This document shows positions 27,795 to 36,799 of a stretch of DNA of 64,000 nucleotides, one piece after another. Below the pieces are notes generated by a model, which ran no database searches, was not told the DNA's origin, and saw nothing but the letters and a program-made list of their open reading frames with translations. Positions within the stretch are counted from its first letter, which is position 1, and the number at the start of each line of letters is the position of its first letter. The translations under genes and the position numbers were made by a program. This DNA is from Methylophilaceae bacterium (GTDB lineage: Bacteria; Pseudomonadota; Gammaproteobacteria; Burkholderiales; Methylophilaceae): NCBI GenBank assembly GCA_028823485.1, contig JAPKBG010000004.1, positions 1-64,000 of the forward strand. The letters run 5' to 3'.

Positions 27795-27864
27795 AAACTA
27801 CTTGTCATCAACGATAAAAGCGAGTAATTTTGACACTACTAGGTAGTGATATTTGGAGTTCGTT

Positions 27865-28083
27865 ATGGATAATAAATATGGTTTAGGTAGTGCCAAAGTA
27901 GCACAGGTTAAGCATGATGAAAATCATGAGGATGTTGTGGTACACCCCACGGAATGCAAGTCCTGTGGCAGTAATGAGTTGTCATTAAGCCCGACAATGC
28001 AGGATCACCTCTGCAGCGCATGTGGTGAATGGCAGAATGATGTCCCACAAGGGTACTCTACAGGCCGTAGTAGTGATTACTGA
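27865..28083 (+). CDS. Small zinc-ribbon protein
   Basis: A 72-residue protein with two CxxC pairs (CKSCG and CSACG) spaced like a rubredoxin or zinc-ribbon knuckle. The rest is hydrophilic. The track opens with TTG at 27853; ATG at 27865 has GGAG six bases upstream, so I use it. Function unknown; such small ribbons often bind RNA polymerase, ribosomes or partner enzymes. The stop overlaps the end of the convergent protease gene by seven bases. Confidence 0.65.
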   Translation: MDNKYGLGSAKVAQVKHDENHEDVVVHPTECKSCGSNELSLSPTMQDHLCSACGEWQNDVPQGYSTGRSSDY

Positions 28084-29012
28084 AAACTGTCGTTGCAGGC
28101 TAATGTGTTTTTTTCGGCGCATCCAAGCCCTGCTGTAGCAGCAGGATGTTCAGGGTGTAATGATAAAGTTTGCTCAAAATACTGTTTGGCCTTGTTAAAA
28201 TTCCCTTTTTTTTCTTCAGCAATGCCAGCGTAATAATAGGCTTCGGCAGACTTCGGTTCTGCTTGCATCCATAACTGAGCAATACGATTTAGCTCACTCC
28301 ATTGTTCATTTTTAAATGGCTGTACGACGCGCATGAAAAAAGGGCGCTTCTCTTCTGGGGCATCCCAAAATGGTAAAACATCAGTTTCCATTGATGTGAT
28401 GTCAGGTTGTTTTAATAACGCTTTAATCCACTTCGCTGGGACGTTGTAATAATAAGCTTGTTTGCCAGGGCTTTTAAAAGTGCTAATAGCCAACAATTTC
28501 CCATCAACATCAAAGACAGGGCTACCGCTAGCACCCATCACAAAAGATGCACTTGTTCTAATAATGGAGCTGTCATCATGTGGGTACAGCGCTTTGATTT
28601 TACCTTCTGTGTACTGTGGTTTTGGCGGGCCGCCAGGGAAGCCAATTGAAAAAATGTTTTGCTCGTAGCGTAAGTTTTCATAGTCACCAAACTCCACAGG
28701 TGTTAAGCCCGCATACTGAAACCGTAAAATACAGAGGTCATGTTTCCAGTCGGCCTTCAGAGCAATGGGGGTGTAATTATCTCCGTATTTGGTAATGCTG
28801 ACACCTGTGCTATTGGCTAATACATGACAGTTGGTGACAACTAAATCCTTGCTAATAGCGATGCCAGTGCCGACGCCATGACCACCTTTTTTAGTGCCAA
28901 CATGCACTTTGACCACGGAAGCTTTAAGTCTAAAGCTGAGTTCGTCGCGTGTTTCAGCTAATAGACTGCTGTGCATGAAGGTTAATACTAAAAAAACAGT
29001 TAATAGGGGCAT
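28077..29012 (-). CDS. Secreted trypsin-like serine protease with TPR tail (paralogue)
   Basis: A 311-residue paralogue of the gene at 19439-20368, with a signal peptide (MPLLTVFLVL...SSLLAE). The triad is His in VTNCHVLA, Asp in WKHDLCIL and Ser in MGASGSPVF. The C-terminal TPR-like helices (SAEAYYYAGIAEEKKGNFNKA and a second repeat) follow. Shared runs with the other copy, such as SPGKQAYYYN and MRVVQP, show common descent. Like its paralogue it lacks PDZ domains. The two are on opposite strands 8 kb apart. Confidence 0.83.
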   Translation of the reverse strand: MPLLTVFLVLTFMHSSLLAETRDELSFRLKASVVKVHVGTKKGGHGVGTGIAISKDLVVTNCHVLANSTGVSITKYGDNYTPIALKADWKHDLCILRFQYAGLTPVEFGDYENLRYEQNIFSIGFPGGPPKPQYTEGKIKALYPHDDSSIIRTSASFVMGASGSPVFDVDGKLLAISTFKSPGKQAYYYNVPAKWIKALLKQPDITSMETDVLPFWDAPEEKRPFFMRVVQPFKNEQWSELNRIAQLWMQAEPKSAEAYYYAGIAEEKKGNFNKAKQYFEQTLSLHPEHPAATAGLGCAEKNTLACNDSFQ

Positions 29013-29211
29013 CGTGATTATCTCGTATTAAATAGAATGTAATGCAATAGACCTCAAGGTAAAGCAAGTGGTTCGAACTGTAAAGTGACTTGTGTTAAAG
29101 AAATATTGCAAATTAATGAAAATAATTTTATTTTTTAACCATATAGGGGTGAAACAGACATTAAAGCCTTGTAGAATAGAGAGTTGAACAAACAGCAAAG
29201 ATAGTGAATTT

Positions 29212-29949
29212 ATGATTATCAAATCAGAAGTTGTTGATTTAAACACCCCAACTGGGGTGATGCGCACTTATATCCACCGCCCAGCGCATGATAAAAAAGC
29301 ACCTGCGATTTTGTTTTATTCAGAAATTTTTCATCAAACAGGCCCTATTGAGCGCGCTGCAAAATTGATGGCAGGCCAAGGCTATGCAGTGTTGGTGTCT
29401 GAAGTGTTTCATGAATTAAATCCGGTTGGCACGGTATTGGGTTATGACGATGCCGGTCGTGACAAAGGCAATGCAGATAAAGCCGCTAAAGATGTGCAAG
29501 GCTACGATGCCGATAACCGAGCGATGATTGACTATGTGAAAACACAAGACTGGTATGATGGCAACTTAGGCGCAATGGGGTTTTGCATCGGCGGTCATTT
29601 GGCTTTCCGTGCGGCGTTACAGCCAGAGGTGCAAGCAACCGCTTGTTTTTATGCGACTGACTTGCATACGAATACGATTCCGAATCAACCTGGGCAACAT
29701 AGCATGGAAAAGCTGGCTGATATTCAAGGCGAATTGATGATGCTATGGGGCAGACAAGATAACCATGTCGATACGGCTGGACGTATGCTGGTGTATCAGA
29801 AATTAACGGATGCAGATATTACGTTCTCATGGCATGAATTTAATGCCCAACATGCATTTATGCGTGATGAAGGTGATCGTTATGATCCGCAAGCAGCAAT
29901 GACAGGTTACCAATTAGCCATACAAATGTTTAGTAACACCTTGAAGTAA
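29212..29949 (+). CDS. Dienelactone hydrolase family protein
   Basis: A 245-residue alpha/beta hydrolase of the DLH type. The nucleophile is the cysteine in GFCIGGHLA, the acid is in LWGRQDNHVD, and the histidine is in FNAQHAFMRDEG, the usual Cys-Asp-His triad. A cytoplasmic esterase or lactonase on small substrates is likely; the real substrate is unknown. The ATG follows AAAGATAGTGAATTT, a weak site. It precedes gnd by about 95 bases in the same direction. Confidence 0.9.
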   Translation: MIIKSEVVDLNTPTGVMRTYIHRPAHDKKAPAILFYSEIFHQTGPIERAAKLMAGQGYAVLVSEVFHELNPVGTVLGYDDAGRDKGNADKAAKDVQGYDADNRAMIDYVKTQDWYDGNLGAMGFCIGGHLAFRAALQPEVQATACFYATDLHTNTIPNQPGQHSMEKLADIQGELMMLWGRQDNHVDTAGRMLVYQKLTDADITFSWHEFNAQHAFMRDEGDRYDPQAAMTGYQLAIQMFSNTLK

Positions 29950-30042
29950 AACTGAAAAAGTAGTAACAATCGAGTGCTTGAGCCAAAAGCGATAGCGCAT
30001 TAATCATTTAAATTACCCATTTAAAGAAAGAGTATTGAGAAA

Positions 30043-31566
30043 ATGAACGCAAAAAATTCTGATATTGGTCTAATCGGACTAGCAGTGATGGGGCAAAACC
30101 TTGTCCTTAATATGGCTGACCACGGCTATACCGTTTCTGTCTATAACAGAAGCCCTTCAAAAACACGCGACTTTTTAGCTGAGTGTAAAGAGAATGAGCC
30201 TTCACACGAGCGTGTGATTGGTCATGAAGACTTAGCTGCATTTGTATTAAGCATTAAACGCCCACGTAAAATCGTTTTATTGGTTAAAGCGGGTAGCGCA
30301 ACAGATTTAACCATTAATGCAATCCTTCCTTTCTTAGAAAAAGGCGATATCATCATTGATGGCGGCAATGCATTGTGGACAGACACCATTCGCCGCGAAA
30401 AAGAATTAAAAGCAAAAGACATCGAGTTTATCGGCTCTGGTGTTTCTGGTGGCGAAACAGGTGCACGTTTTGGCCCTTCACTCATGCCATCAGGCACACG
30501 TCAAGCTTGGGCATCTCTTGAGCCAATTTGGACAGCAATTGCAGCGAAAGTTGACCCTGAAACAGGTCAGCCATTAGAAGGCGGCGAGCCAGGCAAGCCT
30601 ATCAAAGGCGGTTTTTCATGTGCTGAATATATCGGCCCTGACGGTTCTGGACACTATGTAAAAATGGTGCATAACGGTATTGAATATATCGACATGCAAT
30701 TGATTTGTGAAGCTTACTGGTTAATGAAGCACTTGCTCGGTATGAAATCTGATGAGATTGGTAAAATATTTGAAGATTGGAACAAAGGCGAATTATCTAG
30801 CTTCTTAATCGAGATTACAGCGGATATGTTGCAACAAAAAGATCCAATGTCTAAAGAGTTCTTAGTCGAAATGATTCTAGATGCGGCAGAACAAAAAGGA
30901 ACAGGTCAATGGACTGCAGCGAATGCGCTAGAGCTTGGTGCGCCAGCGAATGCGATTGCTGCTGCGGTTTATGCGCGTGGACTTTCTAGTGTTAAAGAGG
31001 AGCGTGTGGCAGCAAGTAAAATTCTTAAAGGCCCAACAATCACGCCAATTACGGACCCTAAAGCAAGAGTTGATGCGATTAACGCGATTAAAAATGCGCT
31101 TTATTGCTCAAAAATCTGTGCTTATGCACAAGGTTTCCAGCTGATTGATAAAGCACAAGTGGCTTACAACTGGAAATTGAACTTTTGTGAGATTTCTCAA
31201 ATTTGGCGCGGTGGTTGTATCATTCGCGCACGCTTCTTACAGAAGATTACAGATGCATACCAATTAAACTCACGTTTGAAAAACTTAATGTTAGATCCAT
31301 ACTTCACTGAAGAAATCAGTAAGGGGCAAGAAGGCTGGCGTAAAGTGATTGCTTTGGCTGTGACGAATGGCGTGCCAGTACAAGGTTTTGCTGCTGCCTT
31401 AGCTTACTATGATGGTTATAGAAGTGCTGACTTACCAGCTAACTTGCTACAAGGTCAACGTGATTACTTTGGCGCACATACTTATGAACGTAAAGATAAA
31501 CCACGTGGTGAGTACTTTCACCTAGACTGGCCAGAGCCAGGGCGTCCTCAAATCGCTATTGACTAA
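30043..31566 (+). CDS. gnd: 6-phosphogluconate dehydrogenase, decarboxylating
   Basis: This enzyme oxidises 6-phosphogluconate to ribulose 5-phosphate and CO2 with NAD(P)+. In RuMP-cycle methylotrophs it is the last step of the cyclic oxidation of formaldehyde, so it is central here. [20 protein letters not shown] is the nucleotide-binding opening, [20 protein letters not shown] the substrate motif, and the catalytic lysine is in [11 protein letters not shown]. At 507 residues it is the long form rather than the short 300-residue GndA. A good terminator follows. Confidence 0.96.
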   Translation: MNAKNSDIGLIGLAVMGQNLVLNMADHGYTVSVYNRSPSKTRDFLAECKENEPSHERVIGHEDLAAFVLSIKRPRKIVLLVKAGSATDLTINAILPFLEKGDIIIDGGNALWTDTIRREKELKAKDIEFIGSGVSGGETGARFGPSLMPSGTRQAWASLEPIWTAIAAKVDPETGQPLEGGEPGKPIKGGFSCAEYIGPDGSGHYVKMVHNGIEYIDMQLICEAYWLMKHLLGMKSDEIGKIFEDWNKGELSSFLIEITADMLQQKDPMSKEFLVEMILDAAEQKGTGQWTAANALELGAPANAIAAAVYARGLSSVKEERVAASKILKGPTITPITDPKARVDAINAIKNALYCSKICAYAQGFQLIDKAQVAYNWKLNFCEISQIWRGGCIIRARFLQKITDAYQLNSRLKNLMLDPYFTEEISKGQEGWRKVIALAVTNGVPVQGFAAALAYYDGYRSADLPANLLQGQRDYFGAHTYERKDKPRGEYFHLDWPEPGRPQIAID

Positions 31567-31596
31567 TTAATGGCTTTTTGAAAGTGAAGAAGGTAG

Positions 31597-31626
31597 AGAG
31601 GGTGACGATTGTCATCCTCTTTTTTT
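31597..31626 (+). terminator. Terminator after gnd
   Basis: A 10-bp stem (AGAGGGTGAC against GTCATCCTCT, one G-U pair) with a GATT loop runs into six Ts. Confidence 0.88.
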
Positions 31627-31638
31627 GACTATTGAGTG

Positions 31639-31806
31639 CTAAATGCAGTCGCAGTTTGCTTCTAAAAACCGATTGAATAGATTGGTCTCTTTCAGCTTTA
31701 GTAAGCGACTTGTTTCTGTTTTGTTTGTTTGTTGTACTTTTGTTTTAGCAGCTACTTCATCTGAGGGTGTTTTGACTGGTTCTGCTTTATTAACAGCTTT
31801 TTTCAT
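31639..31806 (-). CDS. Small basic hypothetical protein (55 aa)
   Basis: On the minus strand ATG at 31806 follows AAAAGGAAAAGCC, a good ribosome site, and the product is lysine/threonine-rich (MKKAVNKAEPVKTPSDEV...) with a C-terminal NRFLEANCDCI. The plus-strand track ORF at 31643-31828 is its complement and has no ribosome site. No family is recognised. Confidence 0.45.
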   Translation of the reverse strand: MKKAVNKAEPVKTPSDEVAAKTKVQQTNKTETSRLLKLKETNLFNRFLEANCDCI

Positions 31807-32119
31807 GGCTTTTCCTTTTGGGAGTTAAATGCGCTGAAATTTTGTTTCAGTGATGTACCTTCATACTTGAGTGAAATTTAACAAGATAGTTCATGGGTGT
31901 GAACAAAAACTTTAGGTAAGTCAGTAAAGTGGTTAGATTTGATGGCTTTGTATATAAATCTGTTGTGAAATAGGTACAAGAAACCATCAATCATTGGTTA
32001 CTTGCTTTCTTTAATGTTTGTAAAGAAGTGTGGCTGAATGCGGTTATGATAGTTAAAGCGTATGAATGATTGATGACTTAGAATAGAATATTTTAAATTA
32101 AAAATGGGTAGATAATAGA
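31807..32119. other. Intergenic region, no feature seen
   Basis: This 313-base AT-rich stretch before apaG has no ORF with a usable start, no tRNA and no convincing promoter at standard spacing. I see nothing in it. Confidence 0.5.
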
Positions 32120-32497
32120 ATGACTGAAACGTATTTGTTTTCCATACATGTGGAAACGGCATATTTAGCAGACCAATCTAGCGTAGAAGATGAGCGTTAT
32201 GTATTTTCTTACACGGTCACTATTACGAATGCCGGTAGCGTTGCGGCGCAGTTGATTAGCCGGCACTGGCTGATAACCGATGCAGATAATCAAGTGAACG
32301 AGGTGAAAGGGCTGGGCGTCATTGGCGAACAGCCTTTGCTAGAACCTAATGAGCACTTTACCTATACTAGTGGCACAGCGCTAAATACTGCTGTTGGCAA
32401 GATGCATGGGCGTTATCATATTGTTGCAATCGATGGCACTGTATTCGAAGCTGAAATCCCGTCATTTACCCTTGCCGCACCACGAGTGCTTCATTAA
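32120..32497 (+). CDS. apaG: Co2+/Mg2+ efflux protein ApaG
   Basis: A 125-residue single-domain immunoglobulin-like protein. YVFSYTVTITNAGSVAAQLISRHWLITDADN and the glycine-rich GLGVIGEQPLLEPNEHFTYTSG are family hallmarks. ApaG in enterobacteria is linked to cobalt and magnesium phenotypes; its biochemical role is unclear. The start is the only ATG consistent with family length. It sits 15 bases before mltA, likely one transcript. Confidence 0.93.
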   Translation: MTETYLFSIHVETAYLADQSSVEDERYVFSYTVTITNAGSVAAQLISRHWLITDADNQVNEVKGLGVIGEQPLLEPNEHFTYTSGTALNTAVGKMHGRYHIVAIDGTVFEAEIPSFTLAAPRVLH

Positions 32498-32512
32498 GAA
32501 TGCCCTTAAATC

Positions 32513-33721
32513 ATGATAAAAATTATATTACTGATCAGCATTACTTTAATGACAGCGGCATGCTCAAAGTCCGTTGTCAAACCAGAAAATGGCGCATGTA
32601 ATTGCCCTCCAGCCGTTAAGCAACCAACAGAGACGCCACCTGTTAAAAAGCCGACAGCAGATATTTCACCCTATTCATTATTAAAGCCTGCAAGCTGGCA
32701 AGATCTGGATGGTTTATTAGAGGATGATGTTGTAGCGGCATGGCCTGCGTGGCTGCAAAGCTGTACGCGATTAGGTAAAAAGGATGCATGGAAAGCCGCT
32801 TGTGATGCTGCCAGTGCAATGAAGCAACCCAATAATGCGCAGATTATTGATTATTTATCCAACCATTTTGATGTGTTCCGTGCTCAGAATGAAGATGGCA
32901 CGACAACGGGGATGGTGACTGGTTATTACCAGCCCTTACTTAATGGTAGTCGAAAGCAATCAAGACAGTATTCACACCCTTTGTATCGAGTGCCTGATGA
33001 CCTCATTACTGTTCAGTTAGCAGATGCTTACCCGCAACTGAAATATAAGCGGGTAAGAGGACGGCTGTCTGGTAAAAAGCTTATTCCTTATCGTACGCGC
33101 GCAGAGATTGATGCAAATCCATCACCGCTAACTGGTAACGAGATTTTTTGGATAGATGACCATATTGATGTCTTCTTTTTGCAGATACAAGGCTCAGGCG
33201 TGGTGCAATTAGAAAACGGTGAGCAAGTGCAAGTTGGCTATGCTAATCAAAATGGTCATCCTTATCGTTCGATAGGTCGTTTGCTTGTTGAGCAGGGCGA
33301 GCTTACTTTGGATAAAGCATCGATGAATGGGATTAAAAATTGGGCTCGGAATAATTCAGATAAACTACAGGCATTACTCAACAGCAATCCTAGCTATGTT
33401 TTTTTTAGAGAGTTGCCCGCAGGCTTGTCTGGCCCAATTGGTGCGCTAGGTGTGCCGATTAAAGCAGAGCGTAGTGTTGCAGTTGACCGAAAATTTATTC
33501 CACTAGGCGCACCTATTTTCTTATCAACAACAGAACCCAATAGCACTAAGCCGCTCAGGCGCTTAATGTTGGCACAAGATACGGGTGGTGCTATTAATGG
33601 TGGTGTAAGGGCAGATTTCTTTTGGGGAGCTGGTGACAGGGCTGGGGCAAGAGCTGGGTCGATGAAGCAGCAAGGTGCGGTTTGGGTTTTGTTGCCGAAA
33701 GGGTTTGAACTACCTCAATAG
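32513..33721 (+). CDS. mltA: Membrane-bound lytic murein transglycosylase A
   Basis: MltA cleaves the glycan strand of peptidoglycan to 1,6-anhydro products at the outer membrane. A lipoprotein signal ends with MTAACSKS. The MltA domain is recognisable from TGYYQPLLNGS, and the catalytic aspartate lies in LAQDTGGAINGGVRADFFWG at the 3D domain. At 402 residues it matches family length. It lies 15 bases after apaG. A broken DUF4124 gene begins three bases after the stop. Confidence 0.94.
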   Translation: MIKIILLISITLMTAACSKSVVKPENGACNCPPAVKQPTETPPVKKPTADISPYSLLKPASWQDLDGLLEDDVVAAWPAWLQSCTRLGKKDAWKAACDAASAMKQPNNAQIIDYLSNHFDVFRAQNEDGTTTGMVTGYYQPLLNGSRKQSRQYSHPLYRVPDDLITVQLADAYPQLKYKRVRGRLSGKKLIPYRTRAEIDANPSPLTGNEIFWIDDHIDVFFLQIQGSGVVQLENGEQVQVGYANQNGHPYRSIGRLLVEQGELTLDKASMNGIKNWARNNSDKLQALLNSNPSYVFFRELPAGLSGPIGALGVPIKAERSVAVDRKFIPLGAPIFLSTTEPNSTKPLRRLMLAQDTGGAINGGVRADFFWGAGDRAGARAGSMKQQGAVWVLLPKGFELPQ

Positions 33722-33724
33722 CTT

Positions 33725-34172
33725 ATGAGTGTGAAAAAATCAAAATAACCTGTGCAGTATTAAGTTTGTGGATTGCTCCAATGATTGGGCATGCTGTGAT
33801 TTGTAAATGGGTGGATGATAATGGGACTGCGCACTACTCGGAGAAAAGCCAGCTAGAGGTAAAGTAATAAAATTGAAATTACCCCCGCAACCAACTTCAT
33901 TGAAAGCGGCAGAAGAGTTGTTTCAAGAAAGAGAGAAGGCAAGGGAGCAGGAAGTGGACAAAGCAAATACACTTCAAAAGGCATCAACAAATCAGGCTGA
34001 GACGAGAAGGTCCGAATCTGTTTCAGGTGGTAGACAAGGTGGAGCAGATGTTTCGAGATGTGCGTTATCAAAAGATGTTTTAAATGGCTCACTAAAACAT
34101 TCAAATGGTGCGCCACTCGATGCGAGTGATATCAAAACGGCAAGTAAAGATATTCGAAAGTTTTGTCACTAA
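33725..34172 (+). pseudogene. DUF4124 secreted protein, frameshifted twice
   Basis: The start ATG is 3 bases after the mltA stop. An A6 run then breaks the frame; seven As would give a signal peptide ending in MIGHA followed by the DUF4124 motif CKWVDDNGTAHYSEKSQLEVK. A second shift near 33865 is needed to continue into the 33873 ORF (KLPPQPTSLKAAEELF...). The C-terminus CALSKDVLNGSLKHSNGAP is typical of these small periplasmic proteins. Either both shifts are real or there are two homopolymer errors. Confidence 0.75.
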
Positions 34173-34181
34173 TCTAAAAAC

Positions 34182-34208
34182 AAAAAAGGCGCATTAAGCG
34201 CCTTTTTT
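34182..34208 (+). terminator. Bidirectional terminator between the DUF4124 remnant and pqqA
   Basis: AAAAAAGGCGC, an ATTAA loop and GCGCCTTTTTT form a clean 11-bp stem with A and T tracts. It can end both convergent units, including pqqA on the minus strand. Confidence 0.88.
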
Positions 34209-34226
34209 ATAACACAAGAACAAAAA

Positions 34227-34298
34227 TTACTTGTTCATTACGTACATTGTAACTTCAAAACCGAAACGCATTTCAGTAGCTGCTGGTGTTGTCCACAT
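34227..34298 (-). CDS. pqqA: PQQ precursor peptide PqqA
   Basis: A 23-codon gene below the track cut-off. It starts MWTTPAATEMRFGFEVTMY and ends VMNK. PqqA is the ribosomal peptide from which pyrroloquinoline quinone is made by cross-linking a Glu and a Tyr, here the E and Y of EVTMY. AGGAG sits seven bases before the ATG. PQQ is the cofactor of methanol dehydrogenase, so this fits a methylotroph. No pqqB, C, D or E gene is beside it, and a terminator follows at once, so it is an orphan copy. Single-gene, strongly expressed pqqA copies are known in methylotrophs. Confidence 0.9.
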   Translation of the reverse strand: MWTTPAATEMRFGFEVTMYVMNK

Positions 34299-34430
34299 AG
34301 TAATTCTCCTTTTGTTTAAATTCGTAAGCTATTGCGTTACGTGTTAAACAGTCTACTGGGGCTTCAAAGAAAATCAGTGGACAATCTACTTAAAACAGAC
34401 TCATGATTTTCATTAGATTATTGCTTGAGC

Positions 34431-36671
34431 CTAACGGATACCTTTGACACGCTTAATCAACTTCTTTATACCTTTTCGGCCGATGGTGCGTTTTAGCTTT
34501 ACTTTCCCATCATATAGACAAAACCTAAGCTTAATGGGAAGGTTAAATTGTCGTCCACTTAGCGCTAAATACATTTGCATAAAGCGTTGGCGTCCTTCGC
34601 CATGTAATTTATGGCAAGCGCGGGTTAAGTCGGCGATTCTCAGCTTGAATGGGATGGCATGGTTGAAATTGTGAATGCGAGCCGTATCAATCAAAGAAAA
34701 TTCAAGCACATTATTTGCGTGAATATTGATCAAAATATTACCGCCAGAGTAGTCTCTGAAGTAAATGCCGCGTTTATGCATATTGTGAGAAAACTGTGCG
34801 AACTGTCGATAAACCTCTTTAGCTGTCAGCCCTTTATAAGTTGAATGACCTCGAGTAAAAGCAGAAAATAGTTCACCAATCGTACAGTCAGCTGCCACAC
34901 GCTCACAAATATAAAAGTTTTGCTTTAAGGATCTGTCGCCCATTTTTTCAAAGTAAGCAACTGGTTGTGCTGTACCTACACCGCGTCGTAGTAGCTCCAT
35001 CGCCCCATTCCAACTACGTTTTGCTTTGCTCGGCTTGAAGCGATCTAAAAAGGCTTTGTGCGGGTACATTTTGACAGGCTGTTTAATCGTGAGCTGAGCT
35101 GTTGTATCTCTTGGATCTGGCATCGCCCAAATGACATTTCTTGCGTGTCGCAATGATTCGTCTTTTTGTGGAGCTATCAAAGTTTCAGGGTTAAGTGTGA
35201 GCATTAGTTGATTAGCCTCAGCTTCATCTTTGGCTAATACCAGACCTGACCAACCATTTTGATTAAATCTAAAATATTCTGCATTTTCAACATGCGCATG
35301 AATCGCCAGGTTTTTTGCTAGGGCAGGTGTTGGCAATAGTTCGATGTTCCAGTCTTTATCCCAACATATATAAATAGGTGCTTCACACACTAGCTCAGTA
35401 TTTTTCTCTAACATGGCACCATCACGATTGGTTATTTTGGCATTATTGAGTGTGTTTTCTGTGTATATATCAGAAAGGTAAGCGACTTTTCCGTTAATTG
35501 TCCAGGCGACATGTATTTGCCACTGCTGATTGTTAAAGTGATGTACTTCTAGTCCCACTGCACTGAAAACTGCCTTAATGTACTGTGCGTTGCTTAAGTG
35601 GTTGAGCAAAGATTGCATGGCATAAAAGCTTGGATAGCGCTGATATTCATGTAGTACACCATCAGCTGATTGATAGTGTGCGACACGTTCTAGCGCGGGA
35701 TATTCTGCATCTGTTAGGCCGTCGTCAATAAGGCCTCCTCGGTTGCAGATAAGAGCGCCCCAATTGGCTTGGTGTAAAGCGCCAGACGCAGCTAATAAGG
35801 CGAAGTAGCGTGTTAAGTAATCCGCTTGTTTCTGTTTACCATTGGCTAATATACGCTCTATACGGTAGATGGCCCAAAATGCAGTAGAAGAGCTGGTTTG
35901 GTTGACACCGAAATCTAGTCCAATTTTTTGTAAGATGCGCGCTTTTTTGACAAGATTATATTTAAGTAATGTTGACCATTTGTACTTGAGTATTCTGTAA
36001 TCAAAGCGCTCTGGCTCACTGACTCTTTCAACAAAAAGGTTATCAGTCTGTGTGTCTGGCAACAAACCATCAGGTGCTAATATCTTGAAAATGCCAATGT
36101 TATAAATCGGTTCAAAGTCTTGTATGTTTGGACCAAGTAACTTAATGCCACGAGACTTTACTTCTTCATGCGCAATTCTCCATGCAATCAGGAAGCTGTG
36201 TAAGGTATAACCAGCCCAACGTTTACGGTTGATGGTGTTGCCAATTTCAACTTGTACGACTTCCGCACCATAACGGTTGAGTGTTGTTGCTAAAAAGGAG
36301 CGCCAATCAGCTTGTTCAGCTGTGCCGCCCATATGTGCAGCTATATGCGCAGGCGGGAATAGATGTAAAGTGACGTTAAATCCTTTTGTAATGAGCGTTT
36401 GTAAAAAGCGCGCATTGAAGTTGTCAACATCATTGTAAGTAAAGTCGATCCGGACATTATTGATACCAAGTGTTTCTAGTTGCCTAATAATGTAGTGATC
36501 TACTTCAATATTTTCATTAGAAGCAACGCATACTCCAAAAAAATCTTCAGATAGCGTATGGTTTTGTGTGGGTAGGTGCCCGTTTTTAATACGTAAGCCA
36601 CCGCTTAAGATGTACTTTAGGCTGTTGGTTGCCAGTTGTTTAGCGGATGTAGAATAGAGTTGTTTGTTCAT
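34431..36671 (-). CDS. Two-domain protein: glycosidase-like TIM barrel plus LPS-kinase (Kdo/WaaP) domain
   Basis: A 746-residue protein. Residues about 40-330 look like a TIM-barrel glycoside hydrolase: FFGVCVASNE, GINNVRIDFTYNDVDNF, FNVTLHLFPP and VEIGNTINRKRWAGYT (usual catalytic acid motif is (E)NE; here GNT, so the Glu seems missing). The C-terminal 200 residues are a Kdo/heptose-type kinase: catalytic loop HKRGIYFRDYSGGNIL near residue 632 and metal-binding SLIDTARI near 660. Joining these is unusual. A role in modifying surface polysaccharide or LPS core is inferred. No signal peptide is evident. It is a single gene. Confidence 0.75.
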   Translation of the reverse strand: MNKQLYSTSAKQLATNSLKYILSGGLRIKNGHLPTQNHTLSEDFFGVCVASNENIEVDHYIIRQLETLGINNVRIDFTYNDVDNFNARFLQTLITKGFNVTLHLFPPAHIAAHMGGTAEQADWRSFLATTLNRYGAEVVQVEIGNTINRKRWAGYTLHSFLIAWRIAHEEVKSRGIKLLGPNIQDFEPIYNIGIFKILAPDGLLPDTQTDNLFVERVSEPERFDYRILKYKWSTLLKYNLVKKARILQKIGLDFGVNQTSSSTAFWAIYRIERILANGKQKQADYLTRYFALLAASGALHQANWGALICNRGGLIDDGLTDAEYPALERVAHYQSADGVLHEYQRYPSFYAMQSLLNHLSNAQYIKAVFSAVGLEVHHFNNQQWQIHVAWTINGKVAYLSDIYTENTLNNAKITNRDGAMLEKNTELVCEAPIYICWDKDWNIELLPTPALAKNLAIHAHVENAEYFRFNQNGWSGLVLAKDEAEANQLMLTLNPETLIAPQKDESLRHARNVIWAMPDPRDTTAQLTIKQPVKMYPHKAFLDRFKPSKAKRSWNGAMELLRRGVGTAQPVAYFEKMGDRSLKQNFYICERVAADCTIGELFSAFTRGHSTYKGLTAKEVYRQFAQFSHNMHKRGIYFRDYSGGNILINIHANNVLEFSLIDTARIHNFNHAIPFKLRIADLTRACHKLHGEGRQRFMQMYLALSGRQFNLPIKLRFCLYDGKVKLKRTIGRKGIKKLIKRVKGIR

Positions 36672-36799
36672 TAAGGCTGGGTTTTAATTGGGTGCTAGCC
36701 ATGTTGAAAGCGTAAGTCATGATTATAAAGCTTATTTGCTATTCGTTTGTTTTCTACATTGTTTTTCTTAAGGATGTATTGCTAATCAAGGCCAAGAAA

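Noticed and set aside
31643-31828. Plus-strand 61-aa ORF after gnd
   Set aside because: It has no ribosome site and lies opposite a minus-strand ORF with a good AGGA site.
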